The translations under genes were made by a program, and so were the position numbers. The notes beneath the pieces are model-generated. The model had not been told where the DNA came from. It saw nothing but the letters and a program-made list of their open reading frames with translations, and ran no database searches. From Nocardia asteroides (GTDB taxonomy: Bacteria; Actinomycetota; Actinomycetes; Mycobacteriales; Mycobacteriaceae), in assembly GCA_019930625.1 (NCBI GenBank), contig CP082844.1:5766001-5830000 (forward strand): a DNA stretch of 64,000 bases, written 5' to 3'. Shown here in pieces: positions 17,463 through 26,452 of the stretch. Numbering within the stretch: position 1 is the stretch's first letter; each line of letters starts with the position of its first letter.

Positions 17463-18635
17463 ATGGCGGAGTTGAATATCGGGCCCCGGGAACTGGCAGA
17501 CCCGGGCGAGCAGGGCGGGCCGGCGTTTACGCTGAGCCGGGCCGAGTGGGTCAGAATCCAGGCCTACGTTCAGGAGGCCCTTGTTCTCCCGACAACCGAG
17601 ACCCAGTTCCGGAACAACTTGGGCTCGGGCGCGCCCAGCGATCTATCCGACTTCACCAAGTTGATCGACGCCTACCAGGAGATCAACAAGCACGTCACGA
17701 CGTGGCGCGAGACGATCTATCCTGCCACGATCAGCCTGGCCAGCGACATCAACGATTACGGTTCGAACAAAGCGCCCATCTATTACCCGCCCATCAAGGA
17801 CCTGGCGCAAAAACTGACGGACAACCCGAACGACCAGCAGGCGAAAGACAAGCTGAAGGCGATTCTGGACGTGTTGAAGAAGGACGCCGACACGCGGGTG
17901 CAGAAAGCGACCGCAGTCACCGCCCAAATCCATCAGTTCGCGAAGGACACCGAGACGGACAAGACGACGATGGTGGGGACGGGCGGTGATGGTGGCCTCG
18001 TCGCGTACTACAACGACAAGTACGGCAAAGCCAGCAAGGACGTCGCCGACGTCACGAAGCAGATCGCCGACGCGAAGGCCGTACTGAAGGCAGCGAACGA
18101 CGAGTACAACCACGATGTCGTGGTGGCCGCGACGACGCCGACCTACGCGTGGCTGGGACTGCCCGGCTTCATCGCGGCATCAGTCGTGGCAGGCGTCTAC
18201 GGCAGTCGCGCCGTGGAGGCCCTGCACAGGATCAATGCCGCCAAGGACCTCATCAATTCGCTGGAGGCGAAGTACGCCGCCTACGCGAACCTGATGCACG
18301 CCGTCGAATCCGCTAAGGACAGCTCCACGACGATCGGGCAGGACCTCACCGCGGTGCTGCCGGTAATCCAGAAGATCGAGGGCGTTTGGGGGGCCATCTC
18401 GAGCGACCTCGAGACGATCCGGACGATGATCGACAAGAACATCGAGCAGGTTCCCCCGCTCATCATGGACCTGGGCGTCGACGCGGCCATCCGTAAGTGG
18501 GCCGCGGTGGCCGAGGAGGCCGACAGCTTCCGCATGAATGCCTACGTCACTGAGCAGCAGCGCAACCAGTGGACGGTGGAGGCATGGCGGCTGGAGACCC
18601 TTATCACGCCGAACCTCGTCCTGGCGGGCGTGTAG
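17463..18635 (+). CDS. putative alpha-pore-forming toxin subunit 2, paralogue of subunit 1
   Basis: A 390-residue paralogue that aligns with subunit 1 without gaps over roughly the first 360 residues. Shared blocks include EALVLPTT, the IYP..IS.AS helix, YYPPIKDLAQ, ETDKTT, GGLVAYY, ANDEYNHDVVVA, YAWLGLPGFIA and the C-terminal PPLIMDLGVDAAI. The hydrophobic segment is at residues 227-244. It starts 34 bases after subunit 1 with its own AAGGAG site. Conservation of length and core with divergent surface residues suggests duplicated subunits of one complex that have specialised, as in two- and three-component alpha pore-forming toxins (inference). No signal peptide is present, so release by lysis or a non-classical route would be needed. 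Confidence 0.6.
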   Translation: MAELNIGPRELADPGEQGGPAFTLSRAEWVRIQAYVQEALVLPTTETQFRNNLGSGAPSDLSDFTKLIDAYQEINKHVTTWRETIYPATISLASDINDYGSNKAPIYYPPIKDLAQKLTDNPNDQQAKDKLKAILDVLKKDADTRVQKATAVTAQIHQFAKDTETDKTTMVGTGGDGGLVAYYNDKYGKASKDVADVTKQIADAKAVLKAANDEYNHDVVVAATTPTYAWLGLPGFIAASVVAGVYGSRAVEALHRINAAKDLINSLEAKYAAYANLMHAVESAKDSSTTIGQDLTAVLPVIQKIEGVWGAISSDLETIRTMIDKNIEQVPPLIMDLGVDAAIRKWAAVAEEADSFRMNAYVTEQQRNQWTVEAWRLETLITPNLVLAGV

Positions 18636-18644
18636 GACCGCGCC

Positions 18645-21059
18645 ATGAATGTCGTTGCGGCGCAGTCCTACGATTGGCGCACGCTCTACGGTGACATCGA
18701 ACAGCAGGGCAATGTGCCCTGCTGTTCGGCCACCGTGATCGACGCCACCTACGCGGTGTTCCGGGCCATGTACCTCGACCTGGGCGAGGTACAGACCGCG
18801 TTGCACGACTCGGGTTTCGATCCTGTCCTGGTGACGCTGGTAGCCGACGTCGTGAACGTACCCGCCGGAATCTCGTGGCAGCTGAAGCGCACTGTTCTGT
18901 GGATCCAGGCGCGACGGATGCAGAGCGATGAGCCGTTCACCGTGACCCTCGATTACCGAAGCGATCACGGTGCCCGATTCGTGCTCTTCTGCGACGAGCT
19001 GGCGGGCAGCGTGCAGGGTCAGGCTGTGGTCGCCTCTCAGCAGACCATCGCTCTACCCGTCATCGATGCTCCACCGCCCTCCGGCGGTGTGCTGATCAAG
19101 TATGTCGAGGGCAGTGGTCCGGTCCAAAGCCCTCTGGACCGGGCCCAGGGGGTCGCGGCCCTGTCGGCCCCGGACTACTTCCAACAGGCGATGCGCACCG
19201 AGTTCGTGTTCGCCTCGCTGCTCTACGACACCCATCCGGACCTGGCGCTACGCCAGCTGGCATGGCTGAAGAACTGGTCGAGCTACAACGTCGAGCTGCT
19301 GGGCGTGCTCCTGCGCAGCTCCTCGCTGCTGGCACTGCTCACCGCGCAGATGAACGCGGAATCCGATGGGACAGTCTTCGTCCCGTATCTGAGTCGGCAG
19401 GTCTACACCGACCTCGCGAAGGCCTTCGTCGCCGAAGCCAAACAGTACGAGGCCGACTACCAGGCCCTCAGCACCCAGACCGTCGTCACCGACAACTTCA
19501 TCCAGCTCGCCAAGGCGCTGCTGGCGAACAAGACCTACGAGACCCAATACGCCACTCAACTGCTGGCTCAGGCGAAAGACAACTTCGACAACGCCAGCGC
19601 CGCGGTCGCCGCCGCGCAGCAACGGCTGACGGCGGCTCAGGACACTGCCGAGGAGACCCAGATCGACTTCGAGGAGATCGGCGTACCCGAATGGAAGAAT
19701 CAACAGATCCTCAAGGCGATCATCGACCTCAGCACCGCGGTCATCACCTTCGGCGTCGGGATCGGCGCCATGTTCGTCGGCGACCCTGCGGCAGGCGCCG
19801 CCGCCGCGGGCAGCGCGATCGAGGGAGCGGAGGCGGTGGAAGCCGCCGCCCAGGCCGGCAGTGACATCGCGAACCTGGCCGCGAGCCTCAAAGACTGCAT
19901 GGGCCAGCTCAAAAAAATCGCGGAGGCACTGAAAAAGGTCTACGACCTGTCGAAGGAGATCGTCGACGCCGTCGAGAACTTCCACGACGCCGAGGAATAC
20001 GCCGCCAAGCTACGGGACATGAACCTCGACACCGGCGGGGCAGATCTCACCGCGACCTTCCAGTGGCGGATCTACCAGCAAAACACCGACGCCATGCTCG
20101 CCGATCCGGTCCAGAAAGGCATCCGCTACGCACGCGAGCTCGAACTAGCCGTCGACGCCGTCGCCATCCACGGGCAGGAATTGGCTGCCGCCCAAGCGGC
20201 CGCGGTCGCGGCCGGCCAGCAGTACGCCGCGGTCAGTCTGCAAAAACAGTTGGCCGAACAGGAACAGCAGCAGCTGCAGCAGTACCTGGACTCCTTGGTC
20301 CACGGCGAGGCTCCCCTGGCAGCGCTGATGCAGCAGCTGTACCAGCGCTACCTCGACACCAAGAGCTCGCTGTTCACCGCCCTACAGGGCTACCGCGCCT
20401 CGTACTTCTACTGGGCACTGGCACCCTCGGTAGTGCGCCCACGCATTCTCGACAACATCGGCGAACTCGATGCCGGACTGACGAACCTGACAAGCATCAC
20501 CATGGACTCCGCGACGGCGCTGGAACACTTCTCCCCGCCGCCGCAGGTCCTGGCCGACAAGAGATACACCATCGACAGCACAAACGCCCCCGAGGTCCTC
20601 GCCCGATTCAAGAAGACAGGGACCGCCCGCTTCGAGGTACCCCTGGACACCGACGAGTTCGCCGGTTTCGGCCGAGTCCGGCTCACCCGCGTCCGGATAT
20701 GGGTGGACAAAGTCGTGCCGCGAAACGGCAGCTCGATCAACCTGACCCTCGGCAACCAAGGCAACTACCTCGATCGATATCGAGGGAAAACGTATCAATT
20801 CACTTCCAAGCCTTTGGCTCTCGACTTCGAGTACCGGGTCACCGCCAAGAAGAACGGACCACCCGACTGGAGCTTCGACGACGGAACTTACGGTTACGTC
20901 GAAGTCGACGGCGCCCTCGATCATGAGGTGAGCTACGCCTACTTCGAACCGACCCCCTTCGCCGGATGGAACATCACGGTCGACCCGTCGACAACCGACT
21001 TGTCGAACGCGACTTCGATCACCATGCAGTTCTCCGGCTCGATAATCCACGACGCGTGA
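18645..21059 (+). CDS. large third component of the toxin-like operon, function unknown
   Basis: An 804-residue protein starting 9 bases after subunit 2, so co-transcribed and probably translationally coupled (no strong SD). The N-terminal ~240 residues match nothing I recognise. Residues 255-345 are long charged helices, 355-395 are hydrophobic and glycine/alanine-rich (AVITFGVGIGAMFVGDPAAG), 405-450 are amphipathic helices, and 495-550 form a glutamine/alanine-rich coiled coil. Thus the centre repeats the helix / hydrophobic / helix order of its neighbours. Residues 635-800 are beta-rich (FGRVRLTRVRIWVDKV, YQFTSKPLALDFEY, YGYVEVDG) and could be a receptor- or glycan-binding domain. There is no signal peptide. 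The most economical reading is the pore or targeting component of a tripartite cytotoxin; a structural relationship to large insecticidal complexes is possible but not visible at motif level. Confidence 0.5.
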   Translation: MNVVAAQSYDWRTLYGDIEQQGNVPCCSATVIDATYAVFRAMYLDLGEVQTALHDSGFDPVLVTLVADVVNVPAGISWQLKRTVLWIQARRMQSDEPFTVTLDYRSDHGARFVLFCDELAGSVQGQAVVASQQTIALPVIDAPPPSGGVLIKYVEGSGPVQSPLDRAQGVAALSAPDYFQQAMRTEFVFASLLYDTHPDLALRQLAWLKNWSSYNVELLGVLLRSSSLLALLTAQMNAESDGTVFVPYLSRQVYTDLAKAFVAEAKQYEADYQALSTQTVVTDNFIQLAKALLANKTYETQYATQLLAQAKDNFDNASAAVAAAQQRLTAAQDTAEETQIDFEEIGVPEWKNQQILKAIIDLSTAVITFGVGIGAMFVGDPAAGAAAAGSAIEGAEAVEAAAQAGSDIANLAASLKDCMGQLKKIAEALKKVYDLSKEIVDAVENFHDAEEYAAKLRDMNLDTGGADLTATFQWRIYQQNTDAMLADPVQKGIRYARELELAVDAVAIHGQELAAAQAAAVAAGQQYAAVSLQKQLAEQEQQQLQQYLDSLVHGEAPLAALMQQLYQRYLDTKSSLFTALQGYRASYFYWALAPSVVRPRILDNIGELDAGLTNLTSITMDSATALEHFSPPPQVLADKRYTIDSTNAPEVLARFKKTGTARFEVPLDTDEFAGFGRVRLTRVRIWVDKVVPRNGSSINLTLGNQGNYLDRYRGKTYQFTSKPLALDFEYRVTAKKNGPPDWSFDDGTYGYVEVDGALDHEVSYAYFEPTPFAGWNITVDPSTTDLSNATSITMQFSGSIIHDA

Positions 21060-21122
21060 CAGACCGCCGCCGAGGAGGCCAGTGTCGATGCTGGTCTCTG
21101 CGCTCGCAGCGATTTCGGGGCG

Positions 21123-21398
21123 CACGACGGAAGGCTTGGCATTCGGCCGTGAACTCGTTGCGGCCTGCCCGCCAGCGGCCGATCGCGCCTTCACCATCCC
21201 AGACCAGAACCTTTGGCACCGAACCCAACCGTTGGATCAGCGTCCACCAGCCCGCGAACAGATCGGCATGCCGGGTCGGGACCAGCAGCGCCATCAGCCA
21301 CCGCGAATACCCCAGAACCATCGTCAACACCAGGAGCTGTTTCGGCCCTCTGACCTTCTCAAACGGCGAATCTCAGCCCAATCCTCCACAGCGAGCAT
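21123..21398 (-). pseudogene. internally deleted IS21-family transposase (istA) remnant
   Basis: An ATG at 21398 begins MLAVEDWAEIRRLRRSEG, the canonical IstA N-terminus. After 18 residues the sequence jumps, with loss of the HTH and part of the catalytic domain, into PKQLLVLTMVLGYSRWLMAL, then AGWWTLIQRLGSVPKVLVWD and GEGAIGRW, the middle of the DDE domain. Similarity ends near 21123, close to the end of the toxin-like operon. No istB is present. Confidence 0.75.
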
Positions 21399-21714
21399 CC
21401 CTTCGGTTCTCCCTAGCTCGGATAGGGCCAGGGTCACCGACCAGGTGGTCCATTTTGAGCTTCGGTGGGCCGCTTCTCAAATTGCTGCGCTTTGTGTTCG
21501 ACAGGGCTCTGTACTGTCGGCATCGCAGGACGCTCGTAGTTCCTGCTGGCTGAGCGAGTTGCAACTGGCCATCGAAGTGGTTGTTTCGGCTCGTTTGGGC
21601 TGGGCTGGCGGAGTCGATCCGAGCTGGAGGGCGATGGCCGCGAAAGTAATGCTGCGGCTCCAATCGCGTAAAAAAGTCGGAGCTTTCCGGTCGAGTGAAG
21701 TTCTTTTTCTTCCA

Positions 21715-21853
21715 GTCGGGCTTGAGGTATCCCGCTCATCTCTTCCAGCTTGCGCAACATGGCGGAAAAGGAGACATACCAGGCGTCGAACCAGTCCCAC
21801 AACGTATTGTCGAGATCGGAACAAGAAGTGCGACCTTTGGCTTGTCGCTGCGC
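21715..21853 (-). pseudogene. N-terminal fragment of a HAD-family phosphatase
   Basis: The frame DLDNTLWDWFDAWYVSFSAM, then LRKLEEMSGIPQARLEE matches the N-terminus of HAD hydrolases, including the aspartate nucleophile motif DLDNT. The first codons (KVALL) are in a different frame and the rest of the enzyme is missing. The ~315 bases between this and the IS21 remnant hold nothing recognisable. Confidence 0.6.
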
Positions 21854-21956
21854 CTCATCGCCATGACAGCCGAAGGTAGTCGAGAGCTACGACATCGGTA
21901 ATCCCAGCTTCAGATACGCCAAGCTCACCACAGGGCACCCGATGCCCGGGCAGAAA

Positions 21957-21981
21957 GGCCCCGCCAGGTGGCGGGGCCTTT
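21957..21981. terminator. bidirectional intrinsic terminator
   Basis: GGCCCCGCC - AGGT - GGCGGGGCC, a perfect 9-base GC stem with a 4-base loop, followed by TTT on the plus strand and preceded by AAA, giving TTT on the minus strand too. It lies 40 bases past the end of the minus-strand gene at 22021. Confidence 0.85.
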
Positions 21982-22020
21982 CGCATCGATACCGCCGAAC
22001 AGCGCTGGCGACCACGCGAC

Positions 22021-22956
22021 TTACGAGGCTTCGCGGTACCGAGGTGTCCACTCAGCGATGGTTGGACCCAGCCGGGCCGGGAGGTCCTCGTTCTGCCACT
22101 GCTCGCCAGGGGACAGCATCTGCGCCTCGAACAGTGCGATCGCGGTTTCGGTCATCAACACAGCGCTCTTGAGCAGGTCGGCCACCAACCCGAATAGCTC
22201 GTCTTGGCTGCCGATGACGTTCAGTGTCCAGCTGTAGCCGTGGGTGAAGCTGGAGCTGATTGAGTACGACGCCTTCGTCATAAGTTCGAAGTGCTTCCCG
22301 CTGAGCAGCTCACGGGCGTGTTTCAGAGGGTTGGCGTCGATCCAGGCGGCCCCAGCTGCAGTCATCGCAGTGAACCCGGGTGCCATGATCCCGCCGCTCG
22401 CCGCCTTCGCTTTCGCGATCGCTGTCTTCAGTTCTTCCGCAGAAGCTTCGAACGTCGCCACATCCCGCCCTTCGGCCACGCTTGTAGCTCGATCCTGCTT
22501 GGCCCACTTGATCATCTCCTCCAGCTCTTTGAAGGCCTCAGCCGCGCATCGCTGTTGCCTTACATCCCGGCTGGGGTCGCCGATGAGCCAGATCGTGCGG
22601 GCAGAGGCTTCCATTGCGGATCGACACAGCACCAGCACGGACGACGGCCAAGATCGTGACGTGGCTGGCGGCGGGACTGCCCCGTTGAACCAATCCGATA
22701 TGAGAACTTCGGCGGCCGCCAGATGCTCGGCCGCCGACGAAACCGGGAATCGAGCGTACTGAGCCACCGGGTAGATCCACCCCAGTTCCGGCAGGAACCC
22801 CTCATTGTCGAGCTGCATTGAGCTGCCCTGCGGCGGATCTGTCAGCGTCACCGCCCACTGGCGAAGCTCGGCGCCGCGGGCGGCCCGCTCCACGATCCGC
22901 TTCTGCGCAGGTGGCCTGAAGAGGGCGGCGAGCGCCTCTATCTCCGGTTTACTCAT
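22021..22956 (-). CDS. conserved hypothetical protein
   Basis: A protein of about 311 residues if started at the ATG at 22956 (MSKPEIEALAALFRPPAQKR); the open frame continues to 23052. It is soluble, mainly helical, with a charged central helix (EELKTAIAKAKAASGG) and a C-terminal segment LMTKASYSISSSFTHGYSWT followed by LLKSAVLMTETAIALFEAQM. The YxxxSxxxHG pattern resembles helical HEPN/DUF5677-like domains, but the match is weak and no function is assigned. It ends before a strong terminator and lies downstream of another unknown gene on the same strand, so both may form one transcript. Confidence 0.6.
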   Translation of the reverse strand: MSKPEIEALAALFRPPAQKRIVERAARGAELRQWAVTLTDPPQGSSMQLDNEGFLPELGWIYPVAQYARFPVSSAAEHLAAAEVLISDWFNGAVPPPATSRSWPSSVLVLCRSAMEASARTIWLIGDPSRDVRQQRCAAEAFKELEEMIKWAKQDRATSVAEGRDVATFEASAEELKTAIAKAKAASGGIMAPGFTAMTAAGAAWIDANPLKHARELLSGKHFELMTKASYSISSSFTHGYSWTLNVIGSQDELFGLVADLLKSAVLMTETAIALFEAQMLSPGEQWQNEDLPARLGPTIAEWTPRYREAS

Positions 22957-23114
22957 TGACCGATAATGCCTTCTCGGCATGACGCGAGTAGCAGGCAAGT
23001 CCACCCGCACCGCTCCAAAACGATCTTGAAGTGGGCTGGCCAACACGCCCACTTATCGGCGGTCAGGATCGGACTGGCTGTTGACCTTGATCGGCCAGAC
23101 TAAGGAGGGCGGCC

Positions 23115-24005
23115 CTATCGGTCGCTGATAGTCGGATCGGACGCTTGGGAGGCGAGGAGCTTGTCGATCAGCTCGACTGTCGAGAGGAACCACCAGAAGA
23201 CCCAGTCGAGGTAGGCCGGGTCGTAGTCGGCGCGCTGGTCGGCTCTGCGGTGGCGGATCGCGAATTTGTTGGCGATCAGGAACAGGGCGCCCTCATCGGC
23301 GCTGAGCAGTTCTTCTTTGAGTAGGGCGCGTCGCTCCTCGAGCAGGCCGGCCAATGCCACACAGGCACTGCGCTTGTCTTCCACTCCGGCACAGCGGCTG
23401 CGGAACAGGGCGATCGCGTGGGCAGTGACCGCTCGGCGTTCCGGGTCGGCTGTGGCCAGAGCGGCGTCGACCAGATCCGCGCGGGCGTTGTCGACCTCAT
23501 GGACCAAGCGGCCGACATCTTCCCCGCTCTTCGCCAAGCGCAGGCCGATGCCGTTGCGTGCCAAGAGCCGGTTGACCGTCCATCTATAGAGGATCTGTGC
23601 AGGTCGTGGAGTGAACGCTGAATAGTGCCAGCCACAACCGCTGTAAGAGTGGAACCGGCGGCGCCGGGGCCGGGAGACCAGGTCGTGGAAGATCTCGACA
23701 AGGTCGAAGAAAGTGGCCTCATCCCAGGCCGCAGGACGGGGAGACCACAGGTTCTTCTTCCCGAGCCGATCTTCGATCAGAACATCGAGAACCTCATCTG
23801 GAAACGCGCCCGCGAAGTTGTCGTCCACACATGGAGCTGGGGCCACCATCCCCAAATACCCGCGTTGCTGAAGGTCGTCCACCACAGTCCGCCGGTCATG
23901 CTGCGCCGAGTCGAGATCTCGCTCTAATACTGCAACGGCACTCGAGTCGGGTAGCGTGCCTGCGTGGTTGTGAATGTCGTTGCAGCGGAGTTGGATTCGT
24001 TGCAC
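23115..24005 (-). CDS. hypothetical protein with a C-terminal helical domain found in AbiJ-like/HEPN-like proteins
   Basis: A 296-residue protein read from a GTG at 24005. The N-terminal half (FFDLVEIFHDLVSRPRRRRF, GCGWHYSAF) and the C-terminal half (DKRSACVALAGLLEERRALL, EGALFLIANKFAIRHRRADQ, LDWVFWWFLSTVELIDKLL) match a pattern known from many uncharacterised proteins in which a variable domain is joined to a KR...L...LK...DE..LF.IAN.F.IRH helical domain, sometimes next to abortive-infection genes. No catalytic motif is certain. It is co-directional with the next unknown gene (22021-22956), 158 bases away. A defence role is only a hypothesis. Confidence 0.55.
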   Translation of the reverse strand: MQRIQLRCNDIHNHAGTLPDSSAVAVLERDLDSAQHDRRTVVDDLQQRGYLGMVAPAPCVDDNFAGAFPDEVLDVLIEDRLGKKNLWSPRPAAWDEATFFDLVEIFHDLVSRPRRRRFHSYSGCGWHYSAFTPRPAQILYRWTVNRLLARNGIGLRLAKSGEDVGRLVHEVDNARADLVDAALATADPERRAVTAHAIALFRSRCAGVEDKRSACVALAGLLEERRALLKEELLSADEGALFLIANKFAIRHRRADQRADYDPAYLDWVFWWFLSTVELIDKLLASQASDPTISDR

Positions 24006-24873
24006 GAGAGGATCGGTTGCCGGTTCACGCGGTGAATGAAACGGACACAGGCGGGCCCGCGGCGGTAGCGGATTTGCAGCGCCTGGCGGCAGCCCCTCCT
24101 GCGGGACTTGTCCGCCGCGACGGCGTCTTCACCTGGGTCACCGGCCCCGAAGTACAGGTGGGCGTGCCCAGTGTCGACGGGAATGTCCTGCTCGGCCAAA
24201 TCCTGGCCTTTCTCGACGTCCCGAGCTTGGCTCTGCGACAGGCGCACCGAACGTCCGCTTCGTATTCGCGGTCGGTGAAACGGCGAGCAGGCGCCGCGGC
24301 GAACCCGCTTCTACCGAGGTCAGGATCGACCTCGAAGGAATCGATCGCGCGGGTGCACCGCTCAGCACGAGCCGCGCTGCCTCATCCACCCGGCGGGGCG
24401 GCGTCCCTTGACCGCACTCGGCGTCGCACTCGGGGTCGAACGACTGCTCAGCCTGCGCGGCGAGGTCGTGGCGCCGGGTATTCACACTCCCGAGGGCTTG
24501 CTCGACCCCGCCTACGCGATCGAGCGGATAGTCGAGATCGGCGCCAGCTTCCAATCGGTTTGAGCTACGGCAAATCGCCTCACTCCGCGGTGCATCGGGG
24601 TTGTCAACAGGTGAGCGACATACGGCCATGCGTCGAGTCAGATGAGGGTGCCGCTGACGCCATCGGAGGCCTGTGCTGATACGTGTCTACTGATGTGCGC
24701 AGAATACCTACGCGCCGAGAATCGGGACGTGGTGATCGGCTACGGACGAGTCACCAGCGAAATGTACAGCGTCATGGGGCATAACAGCTGACCGCGACCT
24801 GCTACGCGCTGGTACGCGGCAGCGGGCGGTCCCGCTGATGATCCAGCGTCAGCCGCATGACAGGAGCGTCAAG
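24006..24873 (+). other. gene-poor stretch with one decayed fragment
   Basis: Besides the saccharopine-dehydrogenase fragment listed separately, nothing convincing is seen. A 32-codon open frame at 24693-24791 has no recognisable features. Confidence 0.4.
24408..24563 (+). pseudogene. C-terminal fragment of a saccharopine dehydrogenase-like protein
   Basis: The frame reads LTALGVALGVERLLSLRGEV, APGIHTPEGLLDPAYAIERI, then VEIGASFQSV and a stop. The PGIHTPEGLLDP motif is typical of the C-terminus of saccharopine dehydrogenase-family proteins. The remainder of the gene is not found in any frame, so this is a remnant. Confidence 0.45.
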
Positions 24874-26370
24874 ATGTCCACTGAGTACGATCGGCGACGT
24901 TTCCTGTTGCGTGCGGGTGTCGGAGTGGCCGCCGCGGCCGCGGTGGTGGGATTCGATCCGGTCGGTCGGCGGTGGATCGGTACCGCGAGCGCCGAGGAAG
25001 CGATGTTCGCCGATGTTCCCGCGCTGGACGGGATGTTGGTCTTCGACGACGCCACTCGTACATCGGACTCGCTCGACCAAGGCAACATAGTCAGCCGCCG
25101 CCCGACCGCGGTGTTGCGCCCGGGATCCGTCCGTGACATCGCCACCATGATCCGGTACTGCGGGCAGTACGGCATCGAGGTCGCGGCACGGGGAGCGGCG
25201 CACACGGTGTTCGGCCAAGGTTTGGTGGCCGGGCTGCTCATCGAGATGCGAAGTCTGCGGCGCATCCACTCCATCGACGCAGACACCGCTGATGTGGACG
25301 CCGGTGTGCTGTGGCGCGAACTCACGGTCGCCGCCTTCGAGCAGGCTCGGCTGACACCGCCGGTATTGACCGGATCGGTGGACCTCACCGTCGGCGGCAC
25401 CTTGTCGGTGGGCGGGGTGGACGGCAATACGGGACATTTTCAGCGCGGCTTGCAGATCGACAACGTCCGCGAACTCGAGGTGGTGACCGGCTGCGGCGAT
25501 ATCGAGCGTTGCTCGACGGAGCGCAATCGCGACCTGTTCGAGGCCATGCTCGGCGGGCTCGGCCAATGCGGCGTCATCACCCGCGCCACGGTGGATCTGG
25601 TGCCCGTTCAGCCCATGGTCCGGGTCTACCGCATCCACTACACCGACAGCGGACGATTCTTCGCCGACCTGCGCACACTGCTGCACCGCGGCGAGCTCGA
25701 CGGAATGTACAACCTGTGGATGCCCCCCGGCACCTCGGTGCTGTACGAACTCAACGCATTCGCCCACTTCGACCCGTCGCAGCCACCCGACGACCGGTAC
25801 CTGCTGCGTGGTCTGGGTGTCGAGGCAGCGACACCGCTGACCCTCGATCTTCCGTACGTGGCGGCGATACAGTTCGTCGACGATGTCCTCATCGCGCCGC
25901 TGAAGGCGACACTGAACTGGGACCGGCTCGTCAAGCCCTGGTTCGATGTCTGGCTGCCCGATGAGACGGTCGAACAGTTCGTCACCGATGTCGTACCGAC
26001 ATTGGGTCTCGACGATATCGGTGTCGGCGGGTTCTTCCTGCTCATCCCGCAGCGGCGATCGGCAATGACCAGACCCTTCTACCGCGTCCCGAACCAGAGT
26101 TCCAGTGACTGGATCTACCTGTTCGACTTGCTGTCGGCGTCCATGACACCGGGGCCGGATCCCGCATTCGCAACCGCCAAGCTCGCCCGCAACAGACGCC
26201 TCTACGACAAGGCCGTTGCAGCCGGTGGCACACGATATCCGATCAGCGCCATCGAATTCACCATCGACGACTGGAAGAATCATTACGGTGACACCTGGCC
26301 CCGTTTTGTGTCACTAAAACACCGATACGACCCACACAATATCCTCGCACCGGGTGTCGGGATCTTCTGA
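24874..26370 (+). CDS. Tat-exported FAD-linked oxidoreductase, cytokinin-dehydrogenase-like
   Basis: A 498-residue PCMH-type flavoprotein. It begins with a Tat signal (RRRFLLRAG, then VGVAAAAAVVGF) and so is predicted to be exported folded. The FAD domain shows RRPTAVLRPGSVRDIATMIR, ARGAAHTVFGQG (the H is the usual site of covalent FAD linkage, though the motif is AAHT rather than GHS) and DLTVGGTLSVGG. The C-terminus KNHYGDTWPRFVSLKHRYDP, HNILAPGVGIF matches the berberine-bridge/cytokinin dehydrogenase end signature. An AGGAG site precedes the ATG at 24874. Substrate assignment to cytokinins is tentative; other amine or alcohol oxidases share this fold. Confidence 0.75.
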   Translation: MSTEYDRRRFLLRAGVGVAAAAAVVGFDPVGRRWIGTASAEEAMFADVPALDGMLVFDDATRTSDSLDQGNIVSRRPTAVLRPGSVRDIATMIRYCGQYGIEVAARGAAHTVFGQGLVAGLLIEMRSLRRIHSIDADTADVDAGVLWRELTVAAFEQARLTPPVLTGSVDLTVGGTLSVGGVDGNTGHFQRGLQIDNVRELEVVTGCGDIERCSTERNRDLFEAMLGGLGQCGVITRATVDLVPVQPMVRVYRIHYTDSGRFFADLRTLLHRGELDGMYNLWMPPGTSVLYELNAFAHFDPSQPPDDRYLLRGLGVEAATPLTLDLPYVAAIQFVDDVLIAPLKATLNWDRLVKPWFDVWLPDETVEQFVTDVVPTLGLDDIGVGGFFLLIPQRRSAMTRPFYRVPNQSSSDWIYLFDLLSASMTPGPDPAFATAKLARNRRLYDKAVAAGGTRYPISAIEFTIDDWKNHYGDTWPRFVSLKHRYDPHNILAPGVGIF

Positions 26371-26452
26371 GCTGCGCAGCAGTCGCGGCACATCACGGAC
26401 CGACCGGGCAGATACACACAACTGGATGAAAGTCAGGGAGCGCCACCGACTT

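Noticed and set aside
24693..24791. 32-codon open frame starting MCAEYLRAENRD
   Set aside because: Too short, without SD or homology; lies in decayed sequence.
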